Source of the DNA: Riptortus pedestris
Lineage: Eukaryota > Arthropoda > Insecta > Hemiptera > Alydidae
Assembly (NCBI GenBank): GCA_019009955.1
Contig: CM032229.1
Span: 9,236,501-9,300,500, forward strand
Reading direction: 5' to 3'
Length of the DNA stretch: 64,000 nt
In this document: piece by piece, positions 35,402 to 47,897 of the stretch
Position numbering within the stretch: the stretch's first letter is position 1
How the letters are laid out: each line of letters opens with the position of its first letter
Position numbers and translations under genes: made by a program
Notes under the pieces: generated by a model
Database searches by the model: none
What the model was told of the DNA's origin: nothing
What the model saw: only the letters and a program-made list of their open reading frames with translations

Positions 35402-37063
35402 TTAATGGTGGTAGACAACAGCAGGGGAGTGGTATGCGACTGGAGCATGGTAAGCAAGGGGTGCGTGGTATGCTACTGGAGCATGGTATGCAAGAGGAGC
35501 GTGGTAGACTGGAGCATGGGCAACTACTGGAGCATGGTAGGCTACTGGAGCATGGGCTACAGCAACTGGAGCATGGGCGACGACAGCACGGGCTGGAGCG
35601 ACAGCAACTGTACCAGCTCCCTTGGTGACTACAGCATTGAATCCGTTGACTGGATCAGCGGTGTAGTCTACAGTCCTGGTGGAACCATCGGGCTCGACGA
35701 GGGAGTACTGTCCCTGGACAGCATCTCCATCCCTGGACTCGTGCTGGCTCTTGGAGTCTCCAGTAGTTGGGTCGTTGACGGAGTAGGAGAAGTCGTACTG
35801 TGGGTGAGGGTCGTGCTCTTCAATTTTAGCAGCGGCAAGCAACTGAGGAGCTGCCTGGGCCAGAGCAAGAAGTGCTGCAAGAACTACGACCTTCTGGAAG
35901 AAAATGAATAGTGAGATATAGGTTTTATTACCCTGGTGAAACGGATGACAAAAATATTTAGCTTATAAATATATACAAAACCGTAATAATTATGAGGATC
36001 TACTATTTTAAAATAATATAGTGGAAAAGTAAGTCATAAACGAATGCTCAAATAATGATATGTACTTCAGTATAAATTCGACAAGTTGGAAAAAATAATG
36101 TCGACTTTTTTTTATGACAGACACGAGTGAAATTTTATTTCTATATCAAAGTCAATATTCAGCAATAGCTTCGTTAACCTAACATTTCATGAAGAAATGT
36201 AAAGAACTAATTTTAATAAGAATATACTTTCAAACCCTTAAGCGTTGTTTATATTTATGAATTTCGGTTCCCAAATAGTATTTATTCATTTAAATTAACA
36301 TAATTAAAAAAAAAATATTTTCATATGTATTAAAAGAACTGTAAAAAAATAAATTGTGTTAGACTATATTTTTCTGTTTTAGAATTTATTTTGTAGCTTG
36401 AAATTAAGAATAGTAACTTCTGATTTCGTCTCCAAGTGCTTTAAATGTTTGATTTTGAAAAGAAATTATATTCGAGTATTCGAGTTTATTTAGTCCACTA
36501 GCAAATATAATTATTTCATTTACAAAGAAAGTAATTTTTATATCAACCAGTCAAGTGCCAGGTAACTCATCTAATAAAAGTAAAATTGTAGTGAAATATT
36601 TTTAACTTTTTGAGTTCCAAGAATTATGACATATTCTTTCCCTTTTATATATTTAAATTAAAAAACAATTAGTATAAATGAATTTGCCATCGGTGTTTAT
36701 GATATTTAATTCACAAGTAATTTTTTGATTCCATGGTTGAAAAGTTTGGCGTTGAAATCCCCTCACCTAACTTTCAATCGCACTTGTATATCTACATTTT
36801 CGCTTTGTGGAAGGCTATTATTGTATCAGGTTATTCTTAAATTCAAATATTTGAATCGTACATTAGATCATGAATACATAATTTGTTTTACTGATTAGTT
36901 GTAATTTTCGATGTACTACAAACCCTTAGTTTGCGGGACTTACGAGTAAATGGTAACGATAAAGATAGTAATGCTGAATATTAACATAATTTTTCTAGTT
37001 CCATTATTTAATTGCTGTATATTGTGTATGAATAATATTGGTAATACTCACAGTGAGTGCCAT
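35402..37063 (-). CDS. RR-2 cuticular protein 2 (inverted duplicate of protein 1)
   Basis: Secreted chitin-binding cuticle protein. Exon 1 is 37052-37063 (MALT) and exon 2 is 35402-35893; the 1158-bp phase-0 intron runs GTGAGT...TCTTCCAG. Total 167 aa. The signal peptide is about 18 residues ([18 protein letters not shown]), then [18 protein letters not shown] and the RR-2 block with [22 protein letters not shown] and [17 protein letters not shown]. The tail has [10 protein letters not shown] repeats and ends VYHH, eight residues shorter than protein 1 through loss of repeat units. The intron is about 0.8 kb shorter than in gene 1, lacking the family A insertion among other sequence. No lesion is seen, so both copies may be expressed. 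The shared promoter suggests similar timing. Confidence 0.93.
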
Positions 37064-37117
37064 ATCCACAGATTGACTTGCGTCGAGTGACTACAACAGA
37101 CGCCGGGTGACACCAGC

Positions 37118-37125
37118 TATATATA
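37118..37125 (-). promoter_or_regulatory. TATA box of cuticle gene 2
   Basis: TATATATA on the minus strand at the same distance from the ATG as in gene 1; the surrounding promoter appears identical to that of gene 1. Confidence 0.75.
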
Positions 37126-37170
37126 CTGTTCAAGGATACACCCTACCTCACCCCTCTACGCTTCTCTAGC

Positions 37171-40100
37171 TCGCATTCCACTCTGTTTATTTGGGTTAAA
37201 GCATTGCTGACGTTACAACACACAATGAGTTTTTGATTTCCGTGGATGCAGAGAAATAAAGAGGTGAAAAATGAAATCGTTGCATGAAAATTCGTAACCT
37301 ATTAATCACAATTGAATAGAAGCGAACTCATTAATCAATTAAAAAAGTGAAACTGAATTAATTCAGTATATAAATGAAATGTATTTATTTTTATTAAATC
37401 TTAACGTATCAGAATAGGATACGTCAAATATTATTGTATTCTATAGAAAAAATACTAATACTATGTCAATTTCTTTCCATAATGTTCAATAGCATTTATA
37501 ATAATATAATACATTTGGTATAAGATTAGGTAAAATTCATGAATACATTTTATAAAATCTGTTAATTAAATAACTATATATAATAAATTAATTTAGTTAA
37601 CTCCAGATACATAACACACTATTTTAAATTATTGATATTTACATTTATTAAAACATGAAAAGCTGTGTAAATGAAGAAAAACATGTCTCTCCTCAAAGAG
37701 ACAATACACCTGATCCCAAATTAATTTTGAACAATTTTTATGACGAATATTTTGAAGTTGTATTTAATAATTGAACATTATTGATATTATTCATCTTGAG
37801 TATAAAATAATCCTTGACACATCAAGTTTTTTAATAATTTTTTACAATAAAATGATTTCGTTAACTCCAAATATATATCATAAGTTTTTTTTACTTATTG
37901 ACATTGTTACGTTTAATTACAAAACCAGTAATAAACGTTGTTCACAAATGATATTGTTTGGTGCATAAATATTGAGGGAAAAGTCATCATTTTCAACTCC
38001 TTAAAGAATAGCCGACAGGAGTCTCTTGACTTTCTGTTTAATATAAATCTTATTGCTACCTTCAATAATTTTAGTATACTTTTTTTAATTATCCCTATGA
38101 ATAACACCATAAGTTAACCGACCATTGAAATAACATTAGTATATGAGTAAATTAATTTTCTTTCAAAGATATTTCTTAACATATTGTAATAAAAAGCAAT
38201 GCGATTTTCTTTTCTTACTTAACTCTCCTAATGATCGAACCAGTTTAGGCTTTTGCCACAGTCAATCCTGAAAACTTTAATATAGTTACTGGTAAAATGT
38301 AGCAATTATTCATTGTCATCATTCCAGAAGAATGTGAGCAATTTTTGCTGAAATGTAGAATACTTAGAAACATTTTGTGGACATACAAGTTCCGTTGCTA
38401 ATAATCATAACACTAAGTAATCGTAATGTAATCAATTCTTATTCTTTCCAGCAAAAAATTCTCCCTGAGAATAATCACTGACTCCTATAAAAGTAGTAAA
38501 ATGGTAATTTATTCTGTATTTACAAGGGTTTCTGTAGTTTTTGAAGGCACAAAAACCTGTTGCAATACCTAAGACTGTAAGCCTATTCATTAAACCATAA
38601 ATGAGTTTGAACCCATACAAATTTGAGGATTTCTTCCCAAATCTGATTTACTTTGAGATTCCTAGTTGCATTGTCTTCTCCTGCTCCGAGAAAACTTAGT
38701 GAGCCCTGTAATTATAATTATTTCTTCTATGTCCCTACCCTAAAATTTTCAATGCTTATGGAATCGCCAAAAACACATCTGACAATTGTATATAATAATT
38801 GTAAAATATAATATAACATATTAGCGGAGGATATGACCTTTTTATTTTATATTTTATTTTATTATTCTTAATGTTATTTGTACTTAGAGAAATGTCGGTT
38901 GTCATTATCCATAATCAGGTTCATCACTCATTTTAACCGAATCCTCTGAATTGTAAATTCAATAGTAATTCCTCTGTACATAACTGGATTCATGAATATA
39001 ATAAGATTATGACAGAAAGAAAAGAATTTTCTTGTTAAGTGATGGAAATGATGAGACAATTTATCACTTGAATTTATATCGTCGTGTAAAATGTACTTCA
39101 TGAGATCCTGACGAGTGGAATATCGTATTGAAACACAAACTGCTACAGGCTCCCGATGGAGTGGACACATCGTGGGAGCCTTGAGTTTTGGGTATAATGA
39201 GGGATGAGGAAGGGGTTTTTAATGAGGAAAACTGATAAACCTAACTAAAAATTTTTTCTTAAAAAAAAGTCCTTTTAAGCTTGTTGGCAACCTGTTTTTT
39301 TTCCACATTTCCTTGTAAGCATATGATTTCGGAACTTCGAATAACTCAAAAAACATGACGTAAAGTGTATATAAACTATAAAGGCAGTATTGAAATTCCT
39401 TCCAATTTTCCAGTAGTCGACTTCACCCATTGCTGAAATTCCCACTGCACTACTCTGATACAGGAGCACTGACTACATACAACGAGGGCCATCTCACAAC
39501 CAAATTATACAGCTCCTTAAGTTAGCTAGGCTAGGTTTAGTTTTAGTTTTAATTATTAGTTAGTATTTAATATAGGTTAGTTAGGTTAATTTCAGGGCGC
39601 CTTTCCTTCACAGCGACCGCCTTGAGCATACCGACTCCCTTGCAACGGCTTTTATTTTATATCTTCTTTCATCTTTGCTTCTGATCTCCTTTCCTACTAT
39701 CCCTATCCATTCTTCTTATTGTTACAAAAGTGGCACTATTATTTATTCTTATTTTAATCGCATTCGCGACAGGAGAGATTGAACGACGAATAAGTTCTTT
39801 TCTTCGTATAGTATATACCATGTACATAGTAATATACATAATTTTTGCTTCCAAGGGCAGTTCCGTAGAGTACCAGCCAAATATTCAGGTTAACGTTTTA
39901 ACATGCGGATAAATTTTATTGAAAATATGGATCTGTAGGAGATGTATCATTAGTCATTCTTTGCATGGTCTGTTGTTGTGTAGTAGTTCATACATATATT
40001 TATGTATATACATAGACTGAAAGGTTAGTACATATATTTTTTTAAGGAAGATTTTGGTTACTATGCGCTATATTATGGCTTTCAACTAATCCTAGGAAGA

Positions 40101-40534
40101 CGGCTATTTGGAATAACAATTCAACCCACTACGAGGAGTAACATAGTCAGCTAATTACTTGCCATGTTATTTTTTACGGAAAACTAAATTTGAGTGACCT
40201 GAAGGATAATTAATAAGTTTGTCAATATTTGTCTGATAGCCATACCATGCTTCACGTGTAAAACAATATCACAGCAATTTCACGAAAACAAAGGCATGAA
40301 CCAGAGTTTAGTTAACCAAATATTTATATTTCGATGGGAAACTGTTAAGAATTAGCAACACGTCCAATTTTCGCGTTTTACTTAACGGGTATTTAAACTG
40401 AATGACCGATTGCCAGTTATTCCACACGTTATGGGATATTTCTGATACTTGATGAAAATAACGGGATGATTTCATCATAAGTAATTCGATCTTTATATTT
40501 ACGCCAGAAACCATTTCTATTTGTACCCTCAGGT
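37171..40534. other. Long AT-rich intergenic stretch
   Basis: No gene or named repeat is supported. A short run of GTTAGTTAGG/TTAGTTTTAGTT-type repeats lies at about 39520-39590, and small open frames (39669-39912) are not gene-like. Confidence 0.5.
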
Positions 40535-40745
40535 TAGCCATGTGTGTTAAAGTGTTAGCCTTTATCTCACATGGTAAACCTAGATTGGCGAGCTCGAATT
40601 CCGCTGGACAATAGGAATTTATTTGGTGATGGTCTCACTAAATAAACTCCTTAGTCCCACCCTGGCTAGAAAAGGGTAGTAACCTGTAGATAACCCGTCC
40701 CAATTAGCCTGAGTAGCAAAAATTGGACGTAAAAAACTAATAATA
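40535..40745 (+). repeat. SINE (family B)
   Basis: Forward copy with the full order: GTGTTAGCCTTTATCTCACA, ATGGTAAACCTAGATTGG, body CTAGAAAAGGGTAGTAACC, tail ACTAATAATAATAATAAT. Confidence 0.75.
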
Positions 40746-41339
40746 ATAATAATATGGGTACCCTTCAACGACGGCTAGTTGCTAGGGACCATTATAATTT
40801 AAAATAAATTTATTTTAACAAATTTTTCTTGAAAAATGTTTAAAATAACGTTATTTTTAATATATTTTCAATTTTCATTTATAATAAACTTTACTCCCAC
40901 CTGTTAATTGATATTTGATACCACTTGATTCCCAAATTATTCCAGGCAAATATTCGTGTCACTATTCTAGGTCATCATGAGGAGCATATTCCGCTTTGCT
41001 CGTAAGGGTTTGGGAATTTTGTTTAATGATCCAACTGCTTAAATAAGTCCAACTATGGATCAGTTTCATCTTTCTAGGAATTCCATTAGACGGAACAGTA
41101 ATACTCACAAACTTCGGGATAGGTAGATACTAAATTATAGGAGGATCAGGTATATTATTTAGCACTTCAGTTATTCTGATCTTATGAGGGGGGGGGGGCT
41201 GTGAAATGTATGGGGATACATTATCATAGTCAAGCAATATCTGGTCTAGTAGGCATGACGAAATTAACTAACCAGTTTAACACTAGAGTGCCACGTCTCG
41301 CTAAAATGCCACCATCAGTTCATTATTAAAGGTTGATTT

Positions 41340-41654
41340 TGAAAAAGTCCGTAACGCAAAAAGAATACTGGGCTATAGCGTGTAGTGAAATCGTAAATAT
41401 CCACGTAATTACTAATCTTTACTAAATTAGCGTTTGCAATATTATTTTCACACAATTACTAAAATATACACTTACCTCTAACTGAATCATCAATGCATTT
41501 ATTTATATTAATTAAGATAAATCATCTATTGAGGAGGTACTGATGATGCGAATTTTGAACCATTTCTTCAAATTTCCATCGATTCTATCCAGGAAATGAG
41601 GAAAATGATGTCCGCTCAAAAGTATATGTATGTTATTTGTCTATATGAATGTAC

Positions 41655-41710
<56 letters not shown>

Positions 41711-41990
41711 TTTAACGCTCTAGTGGTCACAAGTTTTGTTTAATCGTTATAAAACTCGATATTTAAACGTTTTATGTAAAATTAAACACCAAGTTCGTTA
41801 ATTTAGAGGGTGATGTTATAAAAATATTGTTGAATACACGTTGCTTCTATATTGAATATTAAGCTAGATTTACATATTTTCTTGCGTCAGTAATCACCCA
41901 CTCCTACTCACGTCATATTAGCAATAAACAGTCATATCATGAGGTAAAATACACCAAATATGGTTTTCATTGAACTTTTTTGTGAGATAA
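41340..41990 (+). repeat. Family A copy with long (TA)n
   Basis: AAAAAGTCCGTAACGC near 41343 and a left part GAGGAGGTACTGATGATGCG at about 41530. Then ATGAGGAAAATGATGTCCGC, a (TA)n of about 54 bp at 41655-41708, TTTAACGCTCTAGTGGTC, the core, and the module ATCACCCACTCCTACTCACG near 41891. Confidence 0.72.
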
Positions 41991-41999
41991 ATGCGAACA

Positions 42000-42360
42000 C
42001 GTTATGTGATTACTTCATCAATTAAGATCATTGGTTCTTTACTTGAAAATGTTTATTAGATCTTTACCATACTCGATATTTAACCAATTCAGTCATTACT
42101 AAAGATTATATTTGTTTTTGGCGTAAATGGGACCTGGAATTTGGAGGAGGTGGTGATTTAGAGAGGGGGGAATTTGAAAATTCAAAATGTAAATTGTTAC
42201 TGAACCTATCTTGTTACCAACTACAATTGTTACAATTGTTGCTCTATAGAATAATTAGCTATCGATTGTTGAGAATATGTGGCGAGATGAGCCTCTCAAG
42301 TGTGTCATACTGTCACATAGGAAATATGCCTAGTTTTCGCAGCACCTGCGTGATGGAATT
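42000..42360 (+). repeat. Family A, diverged second fragment
   Basis: TCTTTACCATACTCGATATT, the GGAATTTGAAAATTC region, and the right-end module GGAAATATGCCTAGTTTTCG then AGCACCTGCGTGATGG near 42320-42356. Confidence 0.6.
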
Positions 42361-42404
42361 TTCAGATGATGCTCTCCTAACCGGAACGAGTAATCTTCAT
42401 TTAT

Positions 42405-42560
42405 GGTTGTCACCATTTTCTATCCAGGATGGGACTAAGGATATTATTTAGTGTGTTGTAACTAAATAAATTTCAATTCCTCAGGCGTGGAGCGAATCCC
42501 TGATTCTGGTTGACCTGGTCGTATTAAAGCATGTGCTTTATCACACATAACCAACATGAG
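42405..42560 (-). repeat. SINE (family B), partial and diverged
   Basis: TGTCACCATTTTCTATCCAG, GGATGGGACTAAGGATATT and CAGGCGTGGAGCGAATCCC retain the reverse order of body and B-box region. Confidence 0.55.
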
Positions 42561-42859
42561 CCCCGTCTTCCCATAAAATGCATTAACACTCAGGATTTCG
42601 GCATATGTTATCAAAATGAAGTAGTGGCTTTCAATAAGTTAAAAGGCCAAAATGTATAAAATAGAATGGAAATGTAGGTTTCATTACCTAGCAAGACAGA
42701 ATATGTATGAAAGTTCATCACACAGATCCTCCGTAAATTAAACAGACCCCACATGTAGGAATGACACACAAATGATCTCATATCGCGATACAATATCTAC
42801 CTCCATAAAAATAAAATTATTTGATGGCCTCATCGCACTAACTGTTTCCATGTACCTCA

Positions 42860-43335
42860 AGAAATAAAGGTCCGTTGAAAACAATATTTGGTAGAATAAT
42901 GCTTGGAATACGACATTTCATGATATATCTCTTATTTTTAAAGTGCGATGATTAAAAGTGTGGGTTTACTCAATGCTGGAATTTAGAAATTGCCAATATC
43001 CCGCTTTATATTGAATATAGAGTAGTGCGTATAACAACATTTATAGATATTATTAAATTGGCAATAATACTGGTTTTATGTAATTTCTTTATACGACGAA
43101 TAATAAATTTCGGAATCCCCCCTCTAAACTCTCCCTTCAACTGGTATGATTCCAGCCGTTACCGAACTTGATCTTAGGTTTTACATTTAGATGTCCAGTT
43201 TGATACCGATCAAACAAAAATTGCAGCCACTGGAGCACAGTCATATATTCACATATATTATTATTATTTTTTTGAGCAGACCGCGTCATGAACACGACCG
43301 CAACAGTTTGTTCTTTCAAGGAAAATCTGCTAAAA
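42860..43335 (-). repeat. Family A, reverse diverged copy
   Basis: CCGAACTTGATCTTAGG, GTTTGATACCGATCAAAC, GCAGCCACTGGAGCACAG, CGCGTCATGAACACGACCG and the end CAAGGAAAATCTGC (43317-43330) follow the reverse family A order. Confidence 0.65.
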
Positions 43336-43690
43336 CCTCAAAAGGCAAGAAGGATCCTTTATTCTGACATCAGCTTTGGGATACGTTCCACAAGCATGTT
43401 GATGAAAATTTTCATGTTGACAGCTATAGGTTCTTTAGGACAAGAATTGCAAGAGCAATGCTGAGTTGGCAGTTAGTAGAGCTATGCATGTCCATCTTGA
43501 GAAATAGAAAGGGCTATCAAGATTATTGATGCTTGGCATTTAATTCGACAAGGACCTCTTACTCATCAAGATCTGTAGTGACTCTTGAGACAGCTGGAAG
43601 TGCCTGTGGATATCATAAGAATACGTAGAGTATTGAACGTATTAAAGATATTGAGTTGGCTTATAAAAGGTAAGTCATATTCATAAACGA
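43336..43690. other. Downstream flank of cuticle gene 3
   Basis: A short open stretch near 43500-43575 reads ERAIKIIDAWHLIRQGPL in the + direction and may be a scrap of old coding sequence, but no family is recognised. Confidence 0.3.
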
Positions 43691-43705
43691 CGTGAAGATA
43701 AGTTA

Positions 43706-43711
43706 TTTATT
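43706..43711 (-). terminator. Polyadenylation signal of cuticle gene 3
   Basis: AATAAA on the minus strand about 30 nt after the stop codon. Confidence 0.6.
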
Positions 43712-43740
43712 TGCGGAGAGTATGTACATTGAGCGAGAGC

Positions 43741-46591
43741 TTAACGGTGGTAGACGACTGATGGGGCGTGGTAGGCAACGGCTGGAGCATGGTATGCAAG
43801 AGGTGCGTGGTATGCTACTGGAGCATGGTAGGCGACTGGAGCATGGGCAACTACTGGAGCATGGTAGGCTACTGGAGCATGGGCTACAGCAACTGGAGCA
43901 TGGGCGACGACTGCAGCACGGGCTGGAGCGACAGCAACTGCACCAGCTCCCTTGTGGACAACTGCGTTGAATCCATTGACTGGATCAGCGGTGTAGTCTA
44001 CAGTCCTGGTGGAGCCATCGGGCTCGACGAGGGAGTAAGATCCAGAGACGACGTCTCCACTCCTGGATTCGTGCTGGCTCTTGGAGTCTCCGGTCGAAGC
44101 GTCGTTGACGGAGTAGGTGAAGTCGTACTGTGGGTTGGGGTCGTACTCATCAACCTTAGCAGCGGTGAGCAACTGAGGAGCTGCCTGGGCGATGGCGACC
44201 ATTGCGGCCAGAAATACAACCTTCTGCAAACAAAAAAGTCGTCATCAATAAGTTTAAATAAATCATTACCCATAATAAGTAAAGACGTAATACTAAACAA
44301 TCCCGATATATTATGCTCTTCCATTGGAATTGACTTGCCCGAAGGAAATTTATTTGAGCTGCCTTCTAGAGAAGCATCGAACACCATAGAAGCTAAGGAC
44401 GGAACCCTGGTCCAGTCAGTTACCTTAGTATTGGAACATGTAAAACTTTTAGTGATTAGAAGTAAGAGGATACTTATTCTTCGTTTTCCTGGATTCAACC
44501 AAATGCATGTATACATTATAATCAATATGCGATGTGAATTAAAGAACTCTTGGATGTATGTTACTAGGAGAAAAATGGCCGAACAAAGAGATGTTAGGTG
44601 GAACTCCCAGAGGTACAGTGGATCCGGGAAGAATTGGTTTCATCACCTAGACAAGAAACACGTGAAAGATTGGTTTTTCGTAATTACAGATGCCTACTTC
44701 CTATTCACCGATAATAGTTAAGAGGAGCTTCGGAGTTGCAGAGTTCCTTTAAACATTGGCTCCTACTCATAAATAGTGTGGCAAGTAAAATTGTTGAAGA
44801 AACTTTAGAGATAAGCAAATTCTCACTAGGAAAGCAAGAAAATTCTGATCTTCCTGTTTTTTTTTCTAAATTTCTGCACAGCTACGCATAACTCTGAGAT
44901 CCTGTACGTATGGGTTCATAAAGGCTTTGTGCTGGTTTGTTAATTATTTATTAATTTCCGCTTTATGCTATCATGGCTAATGGGGACAGGTTATATACAG
45001 GCTATCACCCTTTTCTAGCGAGGGTGGGACTAAGGATTTTATTTAAAGAGTTCGTCATTCATATTGCTCGAATCGAACTCAGGACTCTGCGCTGACCAAT
45101 TGAAATTAGTCCCAATTAGTATTATCACAAAGTGGAAGTCATTAAATAACATTTTATTACATTTTCTTTGAATCTGAATATTTGTTGAAGGATAATATGG
45201 TGTAATAAATGCCCATAACAATTAATATTTCATAATTTAATTATTTTCAAAGATATAAATTATTCAAAGTTTTAATTGTTTACTTACGAATTCTGTATCA
45301 TTTAAACTATTTATCGCTACGATTGAACGTGTGTTTATTTTGGTTTAATTTTGACCCACTCTTTTTACCTGACGTGTTTCTTACGGAAAAACCCTTAGGA
45401 TAAAAACACCGATCATTGCTCCGATAACAAGCATTATTCTTATCTTGTGGTTTCTTACGCCTTTCTCCTAATTCTAAAACCAATTTTCACAATCATGCTA
45501 AATTAAAAGCAATCCACCTGATCATCCGAGATGTTTCCAAGCTTGGGATCTTAGGAACCCACATAAAATATATCTTGCTTCTACAAACCGCGTGGGTTTT
45601 AGTGTTGCCCCGTTTCCTTCCAGCAAAAAAAGGTGGAATAGGTGGTATAAATCACAGTAAAATTATCATAACTTGGTTATAAAACCTTAATGGAAGAAGC
45701 CAATAGTACAAGTTCTTAACAATAAAATTAGTGTTTTGAGATTTTGAGGTAATTATTCTTACAAATCAATATAGGTACAGTTTCAGTTTTTTTTGTATTA
45801 TTTAAGGACCTGTAATAGCTCACATACTGCTATTTCCATTCCAAAAAATATTAACAAATAATTTCCTTTCAAAGGTCTAATGCAAAAAACCAAATTGTGA
45901 AAATTGATTTTTTTTTAAAAACATACGTTTTCTCCATTCGTTATAAATTTAATGTTCTAATATTTAAAATAGTTTTATTGTATTTTAAATCAGTTCCATA
46001 AATTCTACTTATTTTTATGAACAAATGAAAAAAAAACTCTTTATATAGCATATTTTTTTTTTGGAAACATAGATTAAAAAAAGAATTTTAATTTAAAACA
46101 TGCACGTTGTAAATCGAAATTCATTTGAAATCCATTTATTTGTTACTTGCTTAGTTAATTGATATCAGAAAAAAACTGGTTCTGTATTTAATTTATGTCG
46201 ATTTAGAAATAGAGAGGCTGAGTAAAACTTTCTTTCTAGTGGAAAGATTAATCTATTTCCAATAGTTTAATTCCTTTTAATAGTTTAAAAAGACATTTAA
46301 CACTAGATTTCAAATCTATACACATTATATATAATGAATAATGTTCTAATTAGGTAAGGTATGCGGGAAAGAGCGTTGATATTAATATAAAACTCGGGCT
46401 GCAATAAAAAAACACTTTTTAGTCCACCCTGATTAGAAAAAGGGTGGTAGGAAACCCTATTAGAAGTATCAATTGGGATTAAGATTTTAAACTAATTAAT
46501 TAAAATAATTATAAACTACCACATAAAGATTAATAATATATAAAATATTCTTTGATACAAGAGAGATATGAATACTTACTGAGAAAGCCAT
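43741..46591 (-). CDS. RR-2 cuticular protein 3
   Basis: Secreted chitin-binding cuticle protein. Exon 1 is 46580-46591 (MAFS, donor GTAAGT) and exon 2 is 43741-44223 (acceptor TTTGCAG), with a 2356-bp phase-0 intron that holds a SINE. Total 164 aa. The signal peptide is [18 protein letters not shown], followed by [18 protein letters not shown], the RR-2 block with [22 protein letters not shown] and [18 protein letters not shown], then [10 protein letters not shown]. The tail is [10 protein letters not shown] repeats ending SVVYHR. The EYDPNPQ form is closer to gene 4 and to the usual RR-2 consensus than the EHDPHPQ of genes 1 and 2. No defect. The promoter differs from that of genes 1 and 2, so this is an older paralogue. 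Confidence 0.92.
44940..45095 (-). repeat. SINE (family B) in the intron of cuticle gene 3
   Basis: TTAATTATTTATTAATTTCC tail, CTTTTCTAGCGAGGGTGGG body, ATCGAACTCAGGACTCTG head region; partial. Confidence 0.65.
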
Positions 46592-46645
46592 GACTAGTTG
46601 TGTTGTGTCCGTTGCTGAACTACATCTCCAGTAGGTCCACACTCC

Positions 46646-46653
46646 TTTATATA
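46646..46653 (-). promoter_or_regulatory. TATA box of cuticle gene 3
   Basis: TATATAAA on the minus strand about 55 nt upstream of the ATG. Confidence 0.75.
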
Positions 46654-46735
46654 CTCAAGCTGGCCAACGAAATAAGGCTAAGAATCGTATCCCCACCACT
46701 CCCTACCTGTCCTTTCAAACTCAAACCATTCTCTG

Positions 46736-46737
<2 letters not shown>

Positions 46738-46796
<59 letters not shown>

Positions 46797-46848
46797 TGTT
46801 ACGATGAAGTACCTCATCAAAGAAAGAGTTATATTCACTAGATATCCC

Positions 46849-46897
<49 letters not shown>

Positions 46898-47208
46898 AAA
46901 AACAAACAAATAAATTAAGCTTTCACCGTTTTTGGGGGGTACCTACGTATCAAGGCCAGCCTCCTAATCTGCTTTATTTAAGGTAATTATTTAAATTTTG
47001 AGTCTCATATAAATATATTTTCTGTTGGGGATGTTGCTAAGGGTGCAGTTTAAGGTAAACTTTATTATGGTATAAGTAGAAAATTTACTATTCTGATGGA
47101 CGCTTTTAGAACATTAGTTGACATTTGTCTTATTTCTTTAGTTGTATAACTCCTCCTCATATATTTCGCACTCTGGATGGTACCTCCTCAAAAGTTTTGC
47201 AATATCTG

Positions 47209-47247
<39 letters not shown>

Positions 47248-47248
47248 G
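46738..47248. repeat. Cluster of three (TA)n microsatellites upstream of gene 3
   Basis: Tracts at about 46738-46791, 46849-46891 and 47213-47248. The first begins about 85 bp upstream of the TATA box. Confidence 0.85.
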
Positions 47249-47895
47249 TCTTTTGTGGTTTGAGGTAATGTAAGGCTGGCATAAACACTAATTAATTAAA
47301 ATGTTCCTTTATTATTATTGTGTGCTAGGTACAAAACAGGTAATTATAAGTAAGTACATAAAATTTCATGTAGGGTGATATACATCAAATCTACACTTGT
47401 GACATTGAAAATGGTTACAACTTTGGCCGGCATTTAATCCCTCTAAATTCTTGGAAAAACCAAAACATGTATGATTCTTTATTTGTAGAGTTGTTTGCAA
47501 AAATATATTAAGATGTGGGGTAAAGAAAAAACTCCAACTTTTGAGCGTCAGCTTAATAGTTGAAACTAATTTCTTTCTAACCTTTAAAAGATATTTCAAT
47601 TGTGCTTGCATAAATGTGACAAGCACCAAGTTTGCCACAATAATAATTTCTGCGATTCAGTAAAATACACATATTTAATTCATCATCGACGCGTTTTGAG
47701 TGTTTACGCTCCTTCTTAAAGAGTTATTTCAATACAAATTAAAATAAAAAGTTGCTATGTTGTCTTATACCATATTACTACTTAAATAATTAAAATTTCT
47801 GTTTTGCTTTTAACCATCGTGTTTTTTTTTTGAAAAAATAATATCCATATGGTATAATATATTAAATAATATAGCCGTCCTCATTAACGTAATTA
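47249..47895. other. Intergenic DNA, unrecognised
   Basis: A block at 47680-47725 has CGACGCGTTTTGAGTGTTTA then CGCTCCTTCTTAAAGAG, another sequence of the type seen near retroelement ends. No gene is supported. Confidence 0.4.
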
Positions 47896-47897
47896 AC

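Larger units (their letters stand above)
34850..37170 (-). repeat. Right arm of the inverted duplication (cuticle gene 2 plus LINE fragment)
   Basis: Reverse complement counterpart of 29390-32550. Homology stops at about 37165-37170, just upstream of the promoter (CCCCTCTACGCTTCTC is the last shared string), and at the other end within the LINE ORF1. Confidence 0.85.

Noticed and set aside
35405..35911. A 168-codon + strand frame across cuticle gene 2
   Set aside because: Antisense of the AYHAP repeat and RR-2 exon, with no independent support.
43500..43577. Possible coding scrap ERAIKIIDAWHLIRQGPL
   Set aside because: Too short, bounded by stops, and no family recognised.
43768..44721. A 317-codon + strand frame over and beyond cuticle gene 3
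   Set aside because: Its first half is antisense of the cuticle exon and its second half lies in the intron with no domain; a stop-poor repeat region explains the length.
46600..46986. Open frame with long Ile-Tyr alternation
   Set aside because: Translation of (TA)n microsatellites; the same applies near 1.8, 53.4, 55.2 and 59.0 kb.
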